Notes: generated by a model not told the origin, from the letters alone. A DNA stretch of 64,000 nucleotides from Rhodococcus sp. OK519 (GCF_003051005.1 NZ_QAOW01000011.1:1-64000), one strand, 5' to 3'; shown: positions 39,160-48,545, counted from the first letter of the stretch. Program-made: numbers and translations.

Positions 39160-41232
39160 TTGCCGCACCGTCGACCGAAGAACTCGATAGTCCTGGCCAC
39201 AGTCGCAGCAGTCGCCGTCGCCACCCCCTTCGCTGTTCAGGCACTGAACAGCGGCCCTTCGGACGTTCTCTCGGCAAGCGATTCGGCTCCGTCGATTCCG
39301 ACGCAGGTCGCGGAGGTCGTTCTCGCCTCCGTCCCGGACATCGTCATCCCCCTGAAGGAACTGACCGGGCTCGACCTGCCGGACGTCCGCCTCGGCGACC
39401 TTCCGCTCCCGACCCAGATCCCCCTCCCCGGCGGCGGGACGCTCCAGCTTCCCTCGCTCACGCCGATGACCCCGTCGGCCGTCCCGAGCGACATCGCCGA
39501 TCCTGTTCCGACACCGGGCACGGCCTCCCCGGAGACCCTCGGCGCCACGGTCAAGGAGGTCACCCAGGACACCCCGTTCTCGATGGTCGGCGTCACCGCC
39601 GCCAATCTGGAGTCGTCGGTGACGCAGTTGCGCGCCCAGCTGGCCGACGGTTCGTGGGGCGCGTGGATCACGCCGGATCTCGTCGACGGCAGCAGCAACG
39701 GCAAGCAGGGCACCGAGCCCGTCTTCGTGGGCGAGACGAACGCTGTGCAGATCCTGGTGACACCCAAAGAAGGCACAGCAGGCACAGCAGGCGCGGCCGG
39801 CGCAGCAGGCACGGACGGCACCGCAGGCACGGCGACGCCGGCGACCCCCGCAGATCCCACCGACCCGGCCCTGCGCGCACCGGAGGCTCCGGCCACCGAA
39901 ACGCCCGCTCCCCAGACGGATTCCGACTCCACGCAGCCGCTCGGCTACACCCCGGCGGCGCTGTCGAAGCCGCTGCGCGAGGCAACGCTGACCGCCAACG
40001 ACGTCGCTGCGGTGCTGATCAATCCCGGTAGCGGACCGCAGGATGCGAATCTCGCGGACATCGCGACGCCGACCGCGGTGAACGGCGTCAACATCATCTC
40101 CCGCCGAGCATGGGGCGCGGACGAGGGAATCCGCTGCCAGAACCCGACGTACGACGACTCGACCGGCGGCGCAACGGTGCACCACACGGCCGAGAACAAC
40201 AACTACTCGCGTGAGCAGTCGGCGGGCATCGTCCGCGGCATCTACGCCTACCACGCGAAGTCGCTCGGATGGTGCGATGTCGGCTACAACGTGCTCGTCG
40301 ACCGCTTCGGACAGATCTTCGAGGGTCGCTTCGGCGGACTCGACCGCCCCGTCCAGGGCGCACACGCCGGTGGCTTCAACGAGAACACCGTCGGCATCGC
40401 AATGATGGGCAACTTCGTCAACGAGCCGGCCCCGGCCGCGGCGATCGAGTCTGTCGGCAAGTACCTCGGGTGGCGCCTGAAGCTGGCGAACCTGAACCCC
40501 AAGGGCCAGGTCACCATGTACTCCGAGGGCACGCAGTACTCGAAGTACGCCCAGGGCCAGCGGGTCGTCCTGCCGACGATCTTCGCGCACCGCGACGTCG
40601 GATACACGGAGTGCCCCGGCAGCGCGGCGTACGCCCAGATGGATCAGATCCGCAACATCGCCGCGGCCAACTACGGCGGACCTGTCGGCGGCGGCAATGG
40701 TGGTGGCGCGACGCCGCCGACCAACCCCAGCAACGGTGGTGGCGGCGGTGGCGGCGGCAACCCGGCCGCGTCGCTCGACCTGAACGCGCAGATCCCGGCA
40801 GTGGTCAACGGTATTCTGTCGATCGCCGACTCCAATCCCATCGCCCGCCAGTGGCTCTCGATGGGCGGTAACCGCAGCATGGTGGGTGACGCGATCACCG
40901 GCCTGCTGAACACGGCGACCGGCCAGGTGTACGCGTTCTTCCAGAACGGCGGCATCTTCACCTCGCCGCTCGGTGGTGTGGTCACGATGCTCGGAAAGAT
41001 CTTCCAGACGTGGACTGCGGCCGGCGGCGTGATGGGTGACATCGGTCTGCCGATCAGCGACGAGTACACGGTCGACGGCGGCAAGCGTTCCGACTTCGAG
41101 CGCGGCTCGATGATCTTCGACGAGGCGACCGGCCAGGTCACCACGATCCTCAACGACGCGACTGCCCCCGCTGCAGCACCCGCACCGGCTCCGGCCGACG
41201 CGGTGTCCGAGGCTCCGGTCGCGATCAACTGA
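39160..41232 (+). CDS. Peptidoglycan-recognition (N-acetylmuramoyl-L-alanine amidase) protein with LGFP modules, 690 aa
   Basis: Exported cell-wall amidase, in the position of M. tuberculosis Rv3811. Signal peptide (about 1-30), a Pro/Thr-rich region, a collagen-like Gly-Thr-Ala run (about 205-225), then the PGRP/amidase_2 domain (about 310-480) with TVHHTAENNNYSR (zinc His), GWCDVGYNVLVDRFGQIFEGR and IFAHRDVGYTECPG (zinc His and Cys). A Gly-rich spacer (about 505-530) leads to LGFP-type modules, for example GDIGLPISDEY. The enzyme cuts the bond between muramic acid and the stem peptide. I chose the TTG at 39160: it has GAGGAG seven bases upstream and gives a normal signal peptide; a longer reading from 39037 does not. 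Confidence 0.9.
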   Translation: MPHRRPKNSIVLATVAAVAVATPFAVQALNSGPSDVLSASDSAPSIPTQVAEVVLASVPDIVIPLKELTGLDLPDVRLGDLPLPTQIPLPGGGTLQLPSLTPMTPSAVPSDIADPVPTPGTASPETLGATVKEVTQDTPFSMVGVTAANLESSVTQLRAQLADGSWGAWITPDLVDGSSNGKQGTEPVFVGETNAVQILVTPKEGTAGTAGAAGAAGTDGTAGTATPATPADPTDPALRAPEAPATETPAPQTDSDSTQPLGYTPAALSKPLREATLTANDVAAVLINPGSGPQDANLADIATPTAVNGVNIISRRAWGADEGIRCQNPTYDDSTGGATVHHTAENNNYSREQSAGIVRGIYAYHAKSLGWCDVGYNVLVDRFGQIFEGRFGGLDRPVQGAHAGGFNENTVGIAMMGNFVNEPAPAAAIESVGKYLGWRLKLANLNPKGQVTMYSEGTQYSKYAQGQRVVLPTIFAHRDVGYTECPGSAAYAQMDQIRNIAAANYGGPVGGGNGGGATPPTNPSNGGGGGGGGNPAASLDLNAQIPAVVNGILSIADSNPIARQWLSMGGNRSMVGDAITGLLNTATGQVYAFFQNGGIFTSPLGGVVTMLGKIFQTWTAAGGVMGDIGLPISDEYTVDGGKRSDFERGSMIFDEATGQVTTILNDATAPAAAPAPAPADAVSEAPVAIN

Positions 41233-41242
41233 CCGTCCGACC

Positions 41243-41286
41243 AAAAGGGCCTGCCCTCCACGAAGACGTGGAAGGCAGGCCCTTTT
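41243..41286. terminator. Bidirectional terminator
   Basis: AAAAGGGCCTGCC and its complement form a long stem with A and T runs at the ends (41243-41286), between the convergent PGRP amidase and Cof phosphatase genes. It fits an intrinsic terminator for both strands. Confidence 0.9.
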
Positions 41287-41320
41287 CGTTGTCTTCTCGG
41301 CTTTCCGGATTCGCCGAAGT

Positions 41321-42145
41321 TCAGCTCTTCCAGAGCCTTTCGAGCACCCGGGCGACACCGTCGTCCGAGTTCGTGGCGGTGACCTCGTCGGCCGCCGCCT
41401 TCGCCTCGGGATGTGCGTTCTCGACCGCGACGCCGTGGCGCGCCATCGCCAGCATCGGAATGTCATTGGGCATGTCGCCGAATGCGACGATGCTCTCGTG
41501 GGGCGTGCCGAGATGTTCCGCCATCAGCCGCAGGCCGGACGCCTTGGTCACCCCGGGGGCCGACACCTCGATGAGACCGTTGTTGGTCGAGTACGTGAGG
41601 TCGGCCCGCTCCCCCACCAGTGGACGCAGCTTCGCGGCCATCTCGGCGCTGCTCGCGCCGGGCAATCGGATCAGCATCTTGACGGCGGGCGCGGACAAGA
41701 GGTCCTCCGGCGCCATCTCCGTGTGGTCAGGATTGAGCCAGGCGTGCTCGTAGCCGGGTGCGCTGACGAACTGCGCGGTGGCAGTGTCGTGCGCGGTGGC
41801 GCCGATGCGCTCGGCCGCCAATCCGGCCCCCGGTAGTTCGTAGTCGACGAGATCGGCCAGCCACGCGAGTGTCTCCAGCGACAGCGTCGACGCGCTGATC
41901 ACGCGATCCGCGTCGGCGTCGTAGAGCACCGCCCCGTTCGCGCACACGGCCAGCGGCGCGAAGCCGAGTCCATCGACGACCGGGCCGAGCCAGCGGGGTG
42001 GCCGTCCGGTAGCGAGGACGAAGGGCGTGCCGGAATCGACGACGGTCCGCACCGCCGCTCGGGTCCGGGCGGTGACGTTTTCGTCGTCGTCGATCAGGGT
42101 GCCGTCGACATCGCTGGCGACGAGGCTGGGCAGTTCGGTGGGCAC
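41321..42145 (-). CDS. HAD-superfamily (Cof-type) hydrolase, 274 aa
   Basis: Haloacid-dehalogenase-fold phosphatase of the Cof subfamily, the counterpart of M. tuberculosis Rv3813c by position. Motif I is ASDVDGTL with the nucleophilic Asp (about 11-18), motif II is FVLATGRPP (about 38-46), and the C-terminal motif is GDMPNDIPMLAMA (about 225-237) with the metal-binding Asp residues, preceded by KASGLRLMAEHLG. A type II cap lies between. Such enzymes dephosphorylate sugar phosphates or flavin/pyridoxal phosphates; the substrate is unknown. The GTG start at 42145 is just downstream of plsC in the same direction. Confidence 0.9.
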   Translation of the reverse strand: MPTELPSLVASDVDGTLIDDDENVTARTRAAVRTVVDSGTPFVLATGRPPRWLGPVVDGLGFAPLAVCANGAVLYDADADRVISASTLSLETLAWLADLVDYELPGAGLAAERIGATAHDTATAQFVSAPGYEHAWLNPDHTEMAPEDLLSAPAVKMLIRLPGASSAEMAAKLRPLVGERADLTYSTNNGLIEVSAPGVTKASGLRLMAEHLGTPHESIVAFGDMPNDIPMLAMARHGVAVENAHPEAKAAADEVTATNSDDGVARVLERLWKS

Positions 42146-42227
42146 CGGGCCATTCTGCCCCTTTCGGGCGACAATCTGCCGCTCCGTACCCGCCGGTGAG
42201 CGCTAATTCACCGGTCGGCTCCCCGAT

Positions 42228-42986
42228 CTACGCTCCGCCGGCGTCCTTGCTGCGGCGGGCCGCAGCCTTGGCCTCCGCCTCCTCGGCGTCCATCCTGTTC
42301 GCCTCCTCGAGCGTCGGGGCGCCGCCCCCGAGGCGGGCCGGAACCCAGTACTCGCCCGCCGGGTGGTCGTAGTTCGCCTGCACGCCGCGCAGCAACTCCT
42401 CCATGCGTGTGTGCAGCAACGCCGTCATCTCGGATGCCGGCTCGAACGGCGCGATCGGCTCACCGACGGCAATGGAGATCGGGGTGTTGGTCCGCCCGAG
42501 ACGCTTCGGAAATCCCTTGGTCCACACGCGCTGCGAGCCCCAGATCACCATCGGCACGATGGGGGTTCCGGACTCGATGGCCATCCGGGCCGCGCCCGAC
42601 TTGAACTCCTTGAGTTCGAAGCTGCGACTGATCGTCGCCTCCGGGAACACGCCGACGAACTCGCCGTCACGCAGCGCCTGCACAGCCGCGCGGTACGAGT
42701 CGGCGCCCGCCGACCGGTCGACGGGGATGTGCTTCATCGCCCGCATCATGGGCCCGGAGATCTTGTTGACGAAGACCTCGTTCTTCGCCATGAACCGGAT
42801 GTACCGCTTGGCGGGGCGGGCCGGCAGACCGGCATACGTGAAGTCCATGTATCCGGTGTGGTTGATGGCGATCACCGCACCTCCGGACGCGGGCAGGTGC
42901 TCCTCGCCGGTGACGGTGAACTTCAGTCCCTGGCCTGCGAACACTGCGCGGGCGACGCCGATGATCGTTCGGTAGAAGGGTTCCAC
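42228..42986 (-). CDS. 1-acylglycerol-3-phosphate acyltransferase family (PlsC-like), 252 aa
   Basis: Lysophosphatidate acyltransferase-type protein, counterpart of M. tuberculosis Rv3814c-Rv3816c. Motif I is the HX4D box NHTGYMDF; motif II follows around RYIRFMAKNEVF; motif III is GEFVGVFPEATISRS; then GAARMAIESGTPIVPMVIWG. Its exact substrate, lysophosphatidate or another envelope lipid, cannot be told. The GTG at 42986 lacks a ribosome-binding site but lies seven bases after TACTGT (minus strand, 42994-42999), so it is probably leaderless. M. tuberculosis has three such genes in tandem here; this window has one. Confidence 0.9.
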   Translation of the reverse strand: MEPFYRTIIGVARAVFAGQGLKFTVTGEEHLPASGGAVIAINHTGYMDFTYAGLPARPAKRYIRFMAKNEVFVNKISGPMMRAMKHIPVDRSAGADSYRAAVQALRDGEFVGVFPEATISRSFELKEFKSGAARMAIESGTPIVPMVIWGSQRVWTKGFPKRLGRTNTPISIAVGEPIAPFEPASEMTALLHTRMEELLRGVQANYDHPAGEYWVPARLGGGAPTLEEANRMDAEEAEAKAAARRSKDAGGA

Positions 42987-42993
42987 GGTGAGA

Positions 42994-42999
42994 ACAGTA
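42994..42999 (-). promoter_or_regulatory. -10 box for leaderless plsC start
   Basis: TACTGT (minus strand) seven bases before the GTG at 42986, the same arrangement as glf. Confidence 0.45.
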
Positions 43000-43050
43000 G
43001 TCGGCGCACGTGAGCGGGACCACTTGCCGCCCGCCCACGTGCGGCTCGGT

Positions 43051-43238
43051 CACTCCCGGCCCTCCGGAGTAGACGGCCTTGACGTCACGCACACCCGCGG
43101 TCGGGAAGGCGTAGGTCAACACCGCCCTCCGGACACCGTCCGAGGTGTCCCGATCGGTGTCGCACCGTCATAGAACTGGACCGTGCCCGTCGCGTTCGAC
43201 GGCGTCACAGCCGCGGACAGCAGCACCGATGCATGCAG
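43051..43238 (-). pseudogene. Remnant of a ninth Ig-like-repeat gene, frameshifted
   Basis: The minus strand encodes VLLSAAVTPSNATGTVQFYD and GATPIGTPRTVSGG, then after a one-base frameshift near 43118-43127 continues as AVLTYAFPTAGVRDVKAVYSGG. Together these are most of one Ig-like domain, closest to the last (C-terminal) domain of paralogs A and B (YDGATPVG type). No signal peptide, head domain, stop in frame or C-terminal tail remains. The flanks 42987-43050 and 43239-43425 hold no gene I can support. Confidence 0.8.
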
Positions 43239-43425
43239 CCCCGGGGGTGGACGCATGCCGGAACCGTGCTCAGGAGAACACGTTTGCCGAACTCGACCGA
43301 CGCTCCCTCGACTCCGAACGCCTGCCACGCCTCACCCCAACTGCCCCGACGAATGATGTGCGATCACACGGTGTCGACGCGAGTCGGGACGATGGCGTGA
43401 AACAGATCGATCCGACCCGAACAGG

Positions 43426-43462
43426 CGTGAGGCCCCCGACCGAATGGGTCGAGGGCCTCACG
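43426..43462. terminator. Terminator after Ig-like gene A
   Basis: CGTGAGGCCC and GGGCCTCACG pair perfectly, with additional inner pairing CGACC/GGTCG, 25 bases past the stop of gene A. It separates the Ig array from the pseudogene. Confidence 0.85.
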
Positions 43463-43486
43463 TCGTGCCGGGTTGGGGAACTTCGG

Positions 43487-46360
43487 TCAGGAACCGAATC
43501 CCGAGCGGCCCACGCCGCTCAGTGAACCGAACAAGTTGCCGAGCGAGCCGGCGCTGCCGGTTCCCCCGCCGTCGCCGCCGTTGTCGGCCGGGGACACCTG
43601 GATTGTCTGCACCGGCGAGGTCGACGCCTTCGCGCCCTGGCCACCGGAGTAGCGGGCGGTGATCGCGTGCGCGCCCTCCGTGGTGAAGGTGTGTTGGAAC
43701 GTCGCGATGCCGTCGACGAAGCCGATGTTGCCGCTGATCGCTGTGTCACCGTCGTAGAACTGGACGGTGCCGGGCAGATTCGTTCCGCCCGTCACCGACG
43801 CCGACACCGTCACCGTCTGTCCGGCGGTGGCCGTCTGCGGCACGGTCACGGTAGTGGTCGTGACGACATCGTCCGGGGTCGGGACGGACACCTGCACCGT
43901 CTGTGACGTGGCCGTCGAGTTCGTGAAGCCCGCCGCACCGGTGAAGGTGGCAGCGATGGTGTGCGCACCGGCCGTATCGAACGTGTGGGGCAGCGTGGCA
44001 ACACCATTCGAGACTGCGATGGGGCCACCCAGGTTGTTACCGTCGACGAGGAACTGCACGGTGCCGGACGCGTTCGCAGGCGTCACCGTCGCGGACAGGA
44101 TGACTTCGGATTCGGTCTGGGCATCCGACGGCGCCGACAGCGCCAGCGACGTCTGCACCACCGGGTTACTGACGGTCACCGTCTGCGCGGTGGACGTCGA
44201 GTTCTCGAAGCCGGCGCTGCCGGTGAAGACCGCGGTGATGCTGTGGCTTCCAGCTGCCGCAAACGTCGTCTGCGTCGTCGCCGTACCGCTCGCGACGGTG
44301 ACCGGAGAACCGACGTTGGTGGCACCGACCTTGAACTGCACCGTGCCCGCCGCGTTGGCCGGATCCAGGGTCGCTGTCAGGGTTACCTGCTGACCGGTCT
44401 GCGCCGTCGGTGGAACGGTGAGCGTCGTGGTGGTGGTGATGTCCGCGACCACCGGGTCGGTAACCATGATCGACTTGGCAGCAGCCGTCGAGCCCAGAAA
44501 GCCCGTGCCGCCGGTGAACACGGCATTGATGCTGTGGTTGCCGGACGTTGCGAGCGAATGCTGCAGCGTGGCCGATCCGTTCGACACGGTGGCCGGGCCA
44601 CCGATCGGTGTCTGTCCGTCCAGGAACTGGACGGTTCCGGCGGCGTTGGCCGGATTCACGGTCGCGGTGAGGGTGATGCTCGTTCCCTTCACTGTCGTCG
44701 CCGGCACGGTGAGCGCGGTGCTGGTCGCGGCGTCCGGAACCACCGGGTTACTGACGGTCACCGTCTGCGCGGTGGCGGTCGAGCTCACGAAGCCTGCGTT
44801 GCCTGTGAACACCGCGGTGACGCTGTGACTGCCGGACGAGGTGAATGAGTGCTGCAGGGTTGCAGCACCGTTGGACACCTGCACCGCGGAACCGATGTTG
44901 TTGCCGTTGTCCTTGAACTGGACCGTTCCGGACGCGTTCGCCGGATCGAGATTCGCGGTCAGTGTCACCTGCTGCGCAGGCTCGGCGGTCGGTGGGACCG
45001 TGAGCGTCGTCGTGGTCGCCTGATCCGGAACGCTCACGGTGATCGCCTGCGCCGCCGCAGTGGACGTGGCGAACCCGGGGGCACCGGAGAACACAGCCGT
45101 GATGCTGTGCTGCCCTCCCGTCGAGAACGTGTGCGGCAGTTGTGCGGTGCCACCCGAGAGCGAAACCGGCGCACCGAGGTCCGTCCCGTTGTCCTTGAAT
45201 TGGACCGTGCCGCCGCCGGGACTCGGCGCGACACTCGCCGACAGCGTCACCTGAGTGCCGGTCTGCGCCGTCGGCGGGACCGTCAGCGTCGTCGTGGTCG
45301 CCTGATCCGGGACACTGACGTTGACCGTCTGTGCCGGAGCCGACGAGCCCACGAAGCCCGCACCGCTGAAGTCCGCGGTGATGCTGTGGCTACCCGCTGC
45401 CGAGAACGTGTGCTGCAGCGCTGCCACACCATTCGACACCTGCACCGGAGAGCCGATGTTCGCACCGTTGTCCTTGAACTGCACCGCGCCGACTGCATTC
45501 TGGGGCGTCACATTCGCCGACAACGTCACCGCCGTACCCGTCACCGCCGTCGCCGGCGCCGACACCGTCATCGACGTCTGCACCACCACCGACACCGGCT
45601 GCTGCGACGACTCCGACGGATTCGCCTTCGCCGTACCCAGATACTTCGCCTGCAACGGATGCACACCGGGCGATGTGAGTGTCCACGCGTACGTCGCGAC
45701 ACCCGACGCATTCAGGGCTCCCGAGCCCAGCTTCGTGGTCCCGTCGTAGAAGTCGACTGGATCACCCTGCGCGCCACCGGTCACCGTTGCGGTGAGCGTC
45801 ACGGACTGCCCCGCCGTCACCGGACCTGAGACCGCCGCCAACGACGTCGTCGTGGCATTCTTGGCTACTGTGACGGCCGGCCCCTTGTCCGAGTAGGTTC
45901 CCGAACCCAACGATCCGCCGTAATGCATCGTCGTCATCAACGGCACACCACGGGCGCAATCGGCACCGACCCGATAGTTGAACTCGAAGGTCTGCGATTG
46001 CGGACTGATGTTCGGATATACCGGCCAATTACCGGTAACCCGAACATAATCCGAGGCAACCTCCGGGCCACCGGTATTGCCACTCACATACGTCAGACAC
46101 GACGGATGGAGATCCTTCACCGCCTGGATCCACTCCACCGGAGTGCTGGTGCGCTCGAACTTGGTCGACACCGTGATGATGTCTCCCTCGTTCGGCGTCG
46201 CATTACTCACCGTCCGCGTGAACTTACTGCCCCCGTCCTGCCACGACACCACACCCTGCGCCGCACCAGCCGGACTCACGCCCACCGTCACTACGAACCC
46301 CGCAGCTACTGCACCGGCAGCTGCTGCGGCCACGATTGTCCGCGTTTTCGATCGGGCCAT
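43487..46360 (-). CDS. Ig-like-repeat surface protein A, 957 aa, 8 Ig domains
   Basis: Signal peptide (about 1-34, ending PAGAA). Head domain (about 35-170) with FTRTVSN, TVSTKFERT, VEWIQAVKDLHPSCLTYVSGN and MHYGGSLGSGTYSDKGP, with two Cys that could pair. Then eight Ig-like domains of about 90-95 residues, each marked by a GTVQF-type strand followed by a Phe/Tyr/Lys-Asp-Gly turn and a late HSI/HTI...F(T/S)G strand; they resemble Big_3-type bacterial Ig domains. The Asp/Gly-rich C-terminus ends SGFGS. No LPXTG motif or membrane anchor is seen. It is 144 bases downstream of gene B with no terminator or promoter module between, so likely co-transcribed with B. Function unknown; a surface stalk or adhesin role is inference. 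Confidence 0.9.
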   Translation of the reverse strand: MARSKTRTIVAAAAAGAVAAGFVVTVGVSPAGAAQGVVSWQDGGSKFTRTVSNATPNEGDIITVSTKFERTSTPVEWIQAVKDLHPSCLTYVSGNTGGPEVASDYVRVTGNWPVYPNISPQSQTFEFNYRVGADCARGVPLMTTMHYGGSLGSGTYSDKGPAVTVAKNATTTSLAAVSGPVTAGQSVTLTATVTGGAQGDPVDFYDGTTKLGSGALNASGVATYAWTLTSPGVHPLQAKYLGTAKANPSESSQQPVSVVVQTSMTVSAPATAVTGTAVTLSANVTPQNAVGAVQFKDNGANIGSPVQVSNGVAALQHTFSAAGSHSITADFSGAGFVGSSAPAQTVNVSVPDQATTTTLTVPPTAQTGTQVTLSASVAPSPGGGTVQFKDNGTDLGAPVSLSGGTAQLPHTFSTGGQHSITAVFSGAPGFATSTAAAQAITVSVPDQATTTTLTVPPTAEPAQQVTLTANLDPANASGTVQFKDNGNNIGSAVQVSNGAATLQHSFTSSGSHSVTAVFTGNAGFVSSTATAQTVTVSNPVVPDAATSTALTVPATTVKGTSITLTATVNPANAAGTVQFLDGQTPIGGPATVSNGSATLQHSLATSGNHSINAVFTGGTGFLGSTAAAKSIMVTDPVVADITTTTTLTVPPTAQTGQQVTLTATLDPANAAGTVQFKVGATNVGSPVTVASGTATTQTTFAAAGSHSITAVFTGSAGFENSTSTAQTVTVSNPVVQTSLALSAPSDAQTESEVILSATVTPANASGTVQFLVDGNNLGGPIAVSNGVATLPHTFDTAGAHTIAATFTGAAGFTNSTATSQTVQVSVPTPDDVVTTTTVTVPQTATAGQTVTVSASVTGGTNLPGTVQFYDGDTAISGNIGFVDGIATFQHTFTTEGAHAITARYSGGQGAKASTSPVQTIQVSPADNGGDGGGTGSAGSLGNLFGSLSGVGRSGFGS
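45545..45657 (-). repeat. 113-bp block identical to 47669-47781 (genes A and B)
   Basis: These 113 bases of gene A, encoding the junction of its first and second Ig domains, are identical base for base to 47669-47781 of gene B, while the flanking bases differ. This indicates recent duplication or gene conversion. Confidence 0.9.
46095..46200 (-). repeat. 106-bp block identical to 48219-48324 (genes A and B)
   Basis: Part of the head-domain coding region (VSTKFERT to HPSCL) is identical between gene A and gene B over 106 bases, with divergence on both sides. Confidence 0.9.
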
Positions 46361-46504
46361 TTCGTTTCCCCTTCTTCAGAGCACTCTTCGGCCCCGCGGA
46401 TTTCGTGAACCCGGCGGCTCGAGTGATCGCTTCGGATAGCACCATCCACGCCGGCCCGACCCCGGGCGCAGAGGTTTGGAACTGATTGAGCGGACTGTGT
46501 GGAG

Positions 46505-48481
46505 TCAGGAACCGAAACCACTCAGTGAGCCGAGCGAACCCATTCCTCCCCCGCCATCTCCGCCGCCCGCGGCGACCTGGACGGTCTGGGGTGCCGACGT
46601 TGACGCCTGCGACCCGGTTCCGCCGGAGTAGACCGCCGTGATCTGGTGCGCACCAATGGCGTTGAACGTGTGCGGGAGCACCGCCACACCGTTTTCGAGC
46701 GCGACCGCTGCGCCGACAGGCGTGGCGCCGTCGTAGAACTGGACTGTTCCAGTCAGCGCGCCGCTACTCGTGACGCGGGCCGAGAGGCTGATCTGCTGTC
46801 CCTGGGTGGCAGTTGCCGGAGCGGTCAGCGCCGTCGAAGTCACCACATCGCCGGGGGCAGGATCGGACACCTGGACCGATTGTGCCGTCGACGTCGAACC
46901 GGAGAACCCGGCACCGCCCGTGAAGACGGCGGTGATCGAATGGGATCCTGTCTCGGTGAATGTGTGCTGCAGTGCGGCGACACCGTTCACGACGGAGACC
47001 GACGATCCGATGTTGTCGTTGCCGTCCTTGAACTGCACGGTGCCCGACACATCGGCGGGGCTCACCGCCGCGGACAGTGCCACTGCCGACCCGGTCTGCG
47101 CCGTCGCCGGAACTGTTACGGCAGTATCGGTCTGGACATCGGGAACCTGCGGGTCGGTCGCGATCACCGACTTCGCGGGCGCCGTGGATCCGAGGAATCC
47201 TGGGCTGCCCGTGAACACGGCGGAGATGCTGTGGTTGCCTGCCTCTGTGAAGGTGTGGCTGAGCTGAGCCTTGCCACTTGCAACAGTCACCGGCGAGCCG
47301 ATATTGCTGGCGCCGTCCTTGAACTGCACGGACCCGGACGCGTTTGCCGGGGTGAGGTTGGCCGTCAGAATCACGGGCGTTCCGGTCTCCGCGGTGGAGG
47401 GTACCTGGAGCGAGGCGGTCGTCTGGACGTCCGGATTGTTCACTGCCACCGGCTGCGGAGCGGACGTCGCGGTGGCGAAGCCCGCGCCTGTGAATTCGGC
47501 CGTGATACTGCGGTTACCGGCCGTCGTGAAGGTGTACTGCGTCGTCGCGACACCATTCGTCACAGCGACCGGAGAGCCGATGTTCGCACCGTTGTCCTTG
47601 AACTGCACCGTGCCCGACGCGTTCGAGGGAGTCACATTCGCCGACAACGTCACCGCAGTACCCGTCAACGCCGTCGCCGGCGCCGACACCGTCATCGACG
47701 TCTGCACCACCACCGACACCGGCTGCTGCGACGACTCCGACGGATTCGCCTTCGCCGTACCCAGATACTTCGCCTGCAACGAACGCGCGCCCGACGTCGT
47801 CGGCGTCCATGTCAGCGTCGCAACACCCGAACCGTTCAACGCACCAGAGCCGACCTTGGTAGCACCGTCGAAGAAATCAACCGAGTCACCCTGCGCGCCT
47901 TTGGTCACCGTCGCAGTGAGCGTGACGGACTGACCTGACGTCACCGGGCCGGGGACTGCAGCGAGCGTCGTCGTCGTGACGTTCTTACTCACCGTGATCG
48001 CCGGGCCCTTGTCCGAGTAGGTTCCCGAACCCAACGACCCGCCGTAATGCATCGACGTCGCCAACGGCACACCACGGTCGCAATCCGCACCCACCCGATA
48101 GCTGAACTCGAAGGTCCGCGACTTCGGATTGATGTTCGGGTACACATCCCAATTGCCCGTCACCCGAACATAATCCGGCTTTATCTCCGGGTTGGAAGTA
48201 TTACCACTGACATATGTGAGACACGACGGATGGAGATCCTTCACCGCCTGGATCCACTCCACCGGAGTGCTGGTGCGCTCGAACTTGGTCGACACCGTGA
48301 TGATGTCTCCCTCGTTCGGCGTCGTATTGCTCACCGTCCGAGTGAACCGACTATTGCCGTCATCCCACGTCACGGACCCCGACGCCGCACCCGCGGCACC
48401 GACACCAAACGCAACCGCGCATCCTGCAGCAACCGCGGCCGCAGCACCCGCCGCCATCCAGCGAACTCTTTTGTCAGACAT
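46505..48481 (-). CDS. Ig-like-repeat surface protein B, 658 aa, 5 Ig domains
   Basis: Same plan as A: signal peptide (MSDKRVRW..., ending GAAGAA), head domain of the A type (WDDGNSRFTRTVSN, HPSCLTYVSGNTSNPE, YRVGADCDRGVPL, MHYGGSLGSGTYSDKGP), five Ig-like domains, and the tail GSLGSLSGFGS. The ATG at 48481 has GAGAGGGAA upstream, a leader sequence almost shared with genes C and G, so I prefer it to a start 14 codons earlier. The terminator of gene C lies 57 bases upstream of the start, and a degenerate form of the family promoter overlaps that hairpin. Probably first gene of a B-A unit. Confidence 0.9.
   Translation of the reverse strand: MSDKRVRWMAAGAAAAVAAGCAVAFGVGAAGAASGSVTWDDGNSRFTRTVSNTTPNEGDIITVSTKFERTSTPVEWIQAVKDLHPSCLTYVSGNTSNPEIKPDYVRVTGNWDVYPNINPKSRTFEFSYRVGADCDRGVPLATSMHYGGSLGSGTYSDKGPAITVSKNVTTTTLAAVPGPVTSGQSVTLTATVTKGAQGDSVDFFDGATKVGSGALNGSGVATLTWTPTTSGARSLQAKYLGTAKANPSESSQQPVSVVVQTSMTVSAPATALTGTAVTLSANVTPSNASGTVQFKDNGANIGSPVAVTNGVATTQYTFTTAGNRSITAEFTGAGFATATSAPQPVAVNNPDVQTTASLQVPSTAETGTPVILTANLTPANASGSVQFKDGASNIGSPVTVASGKAQLSHTFTEAGNHSISAVFTGSPGFLGSTAPAKSVIATDPQVPDVQTDTAVTVPATAQTGSAVALSAAVSPADVSGTVQFKDGNDNIGSSVSVVNGVAALQHTFTETGSHSITAVFTGGAGFSGSTSTAQSVQVSDPAPGDVVTSTALTAPATATQGQQISLSARVTSSGALTGTVQFYDGATPVGAAVALENGVAVLPHTFNAIGAHQITAVYSGGTGSQASTSAPQTVQVAAGGGDGGGGMGSLGSLSGFGS
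47669..47781 (-). repeat. 113-bp block identical to 45545-45657
   Basis: Counterpart in gene B of the identical block in gene A. Confidence 0.9.
48219..48324 (-). repeat. 106-bp block identical to 46095-46200
   Basis: Counterpart in gene B of the identical head-domain block in gene A. Confidence 0.9.
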
Positions 48482-48526
48482 AGGTTCCCTCTCGACGGCT
48501 GGCGTTGCCGGCCGTTTCTGCAATCG

Positions 48527-48545
48527 ACTGGTAGACCCCTCGTCC
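48527..48545 (-). promoter_or_regulatory. Degenerate family promoter module upstream of gene B
   Basis: The plus strand reads ACTGGTA (48527-48533) then GACCCCTCGTCC (48534-48545), which is ACTNTATA plus GGACNNNNGTCC with one palindrome mismatch and one base fewer in the -10 part. It overlaps the left arm of the gene C terminator, so both functions may share the sequence. Weaker than the copies before C, D, F and G. Confidence 0.35.
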
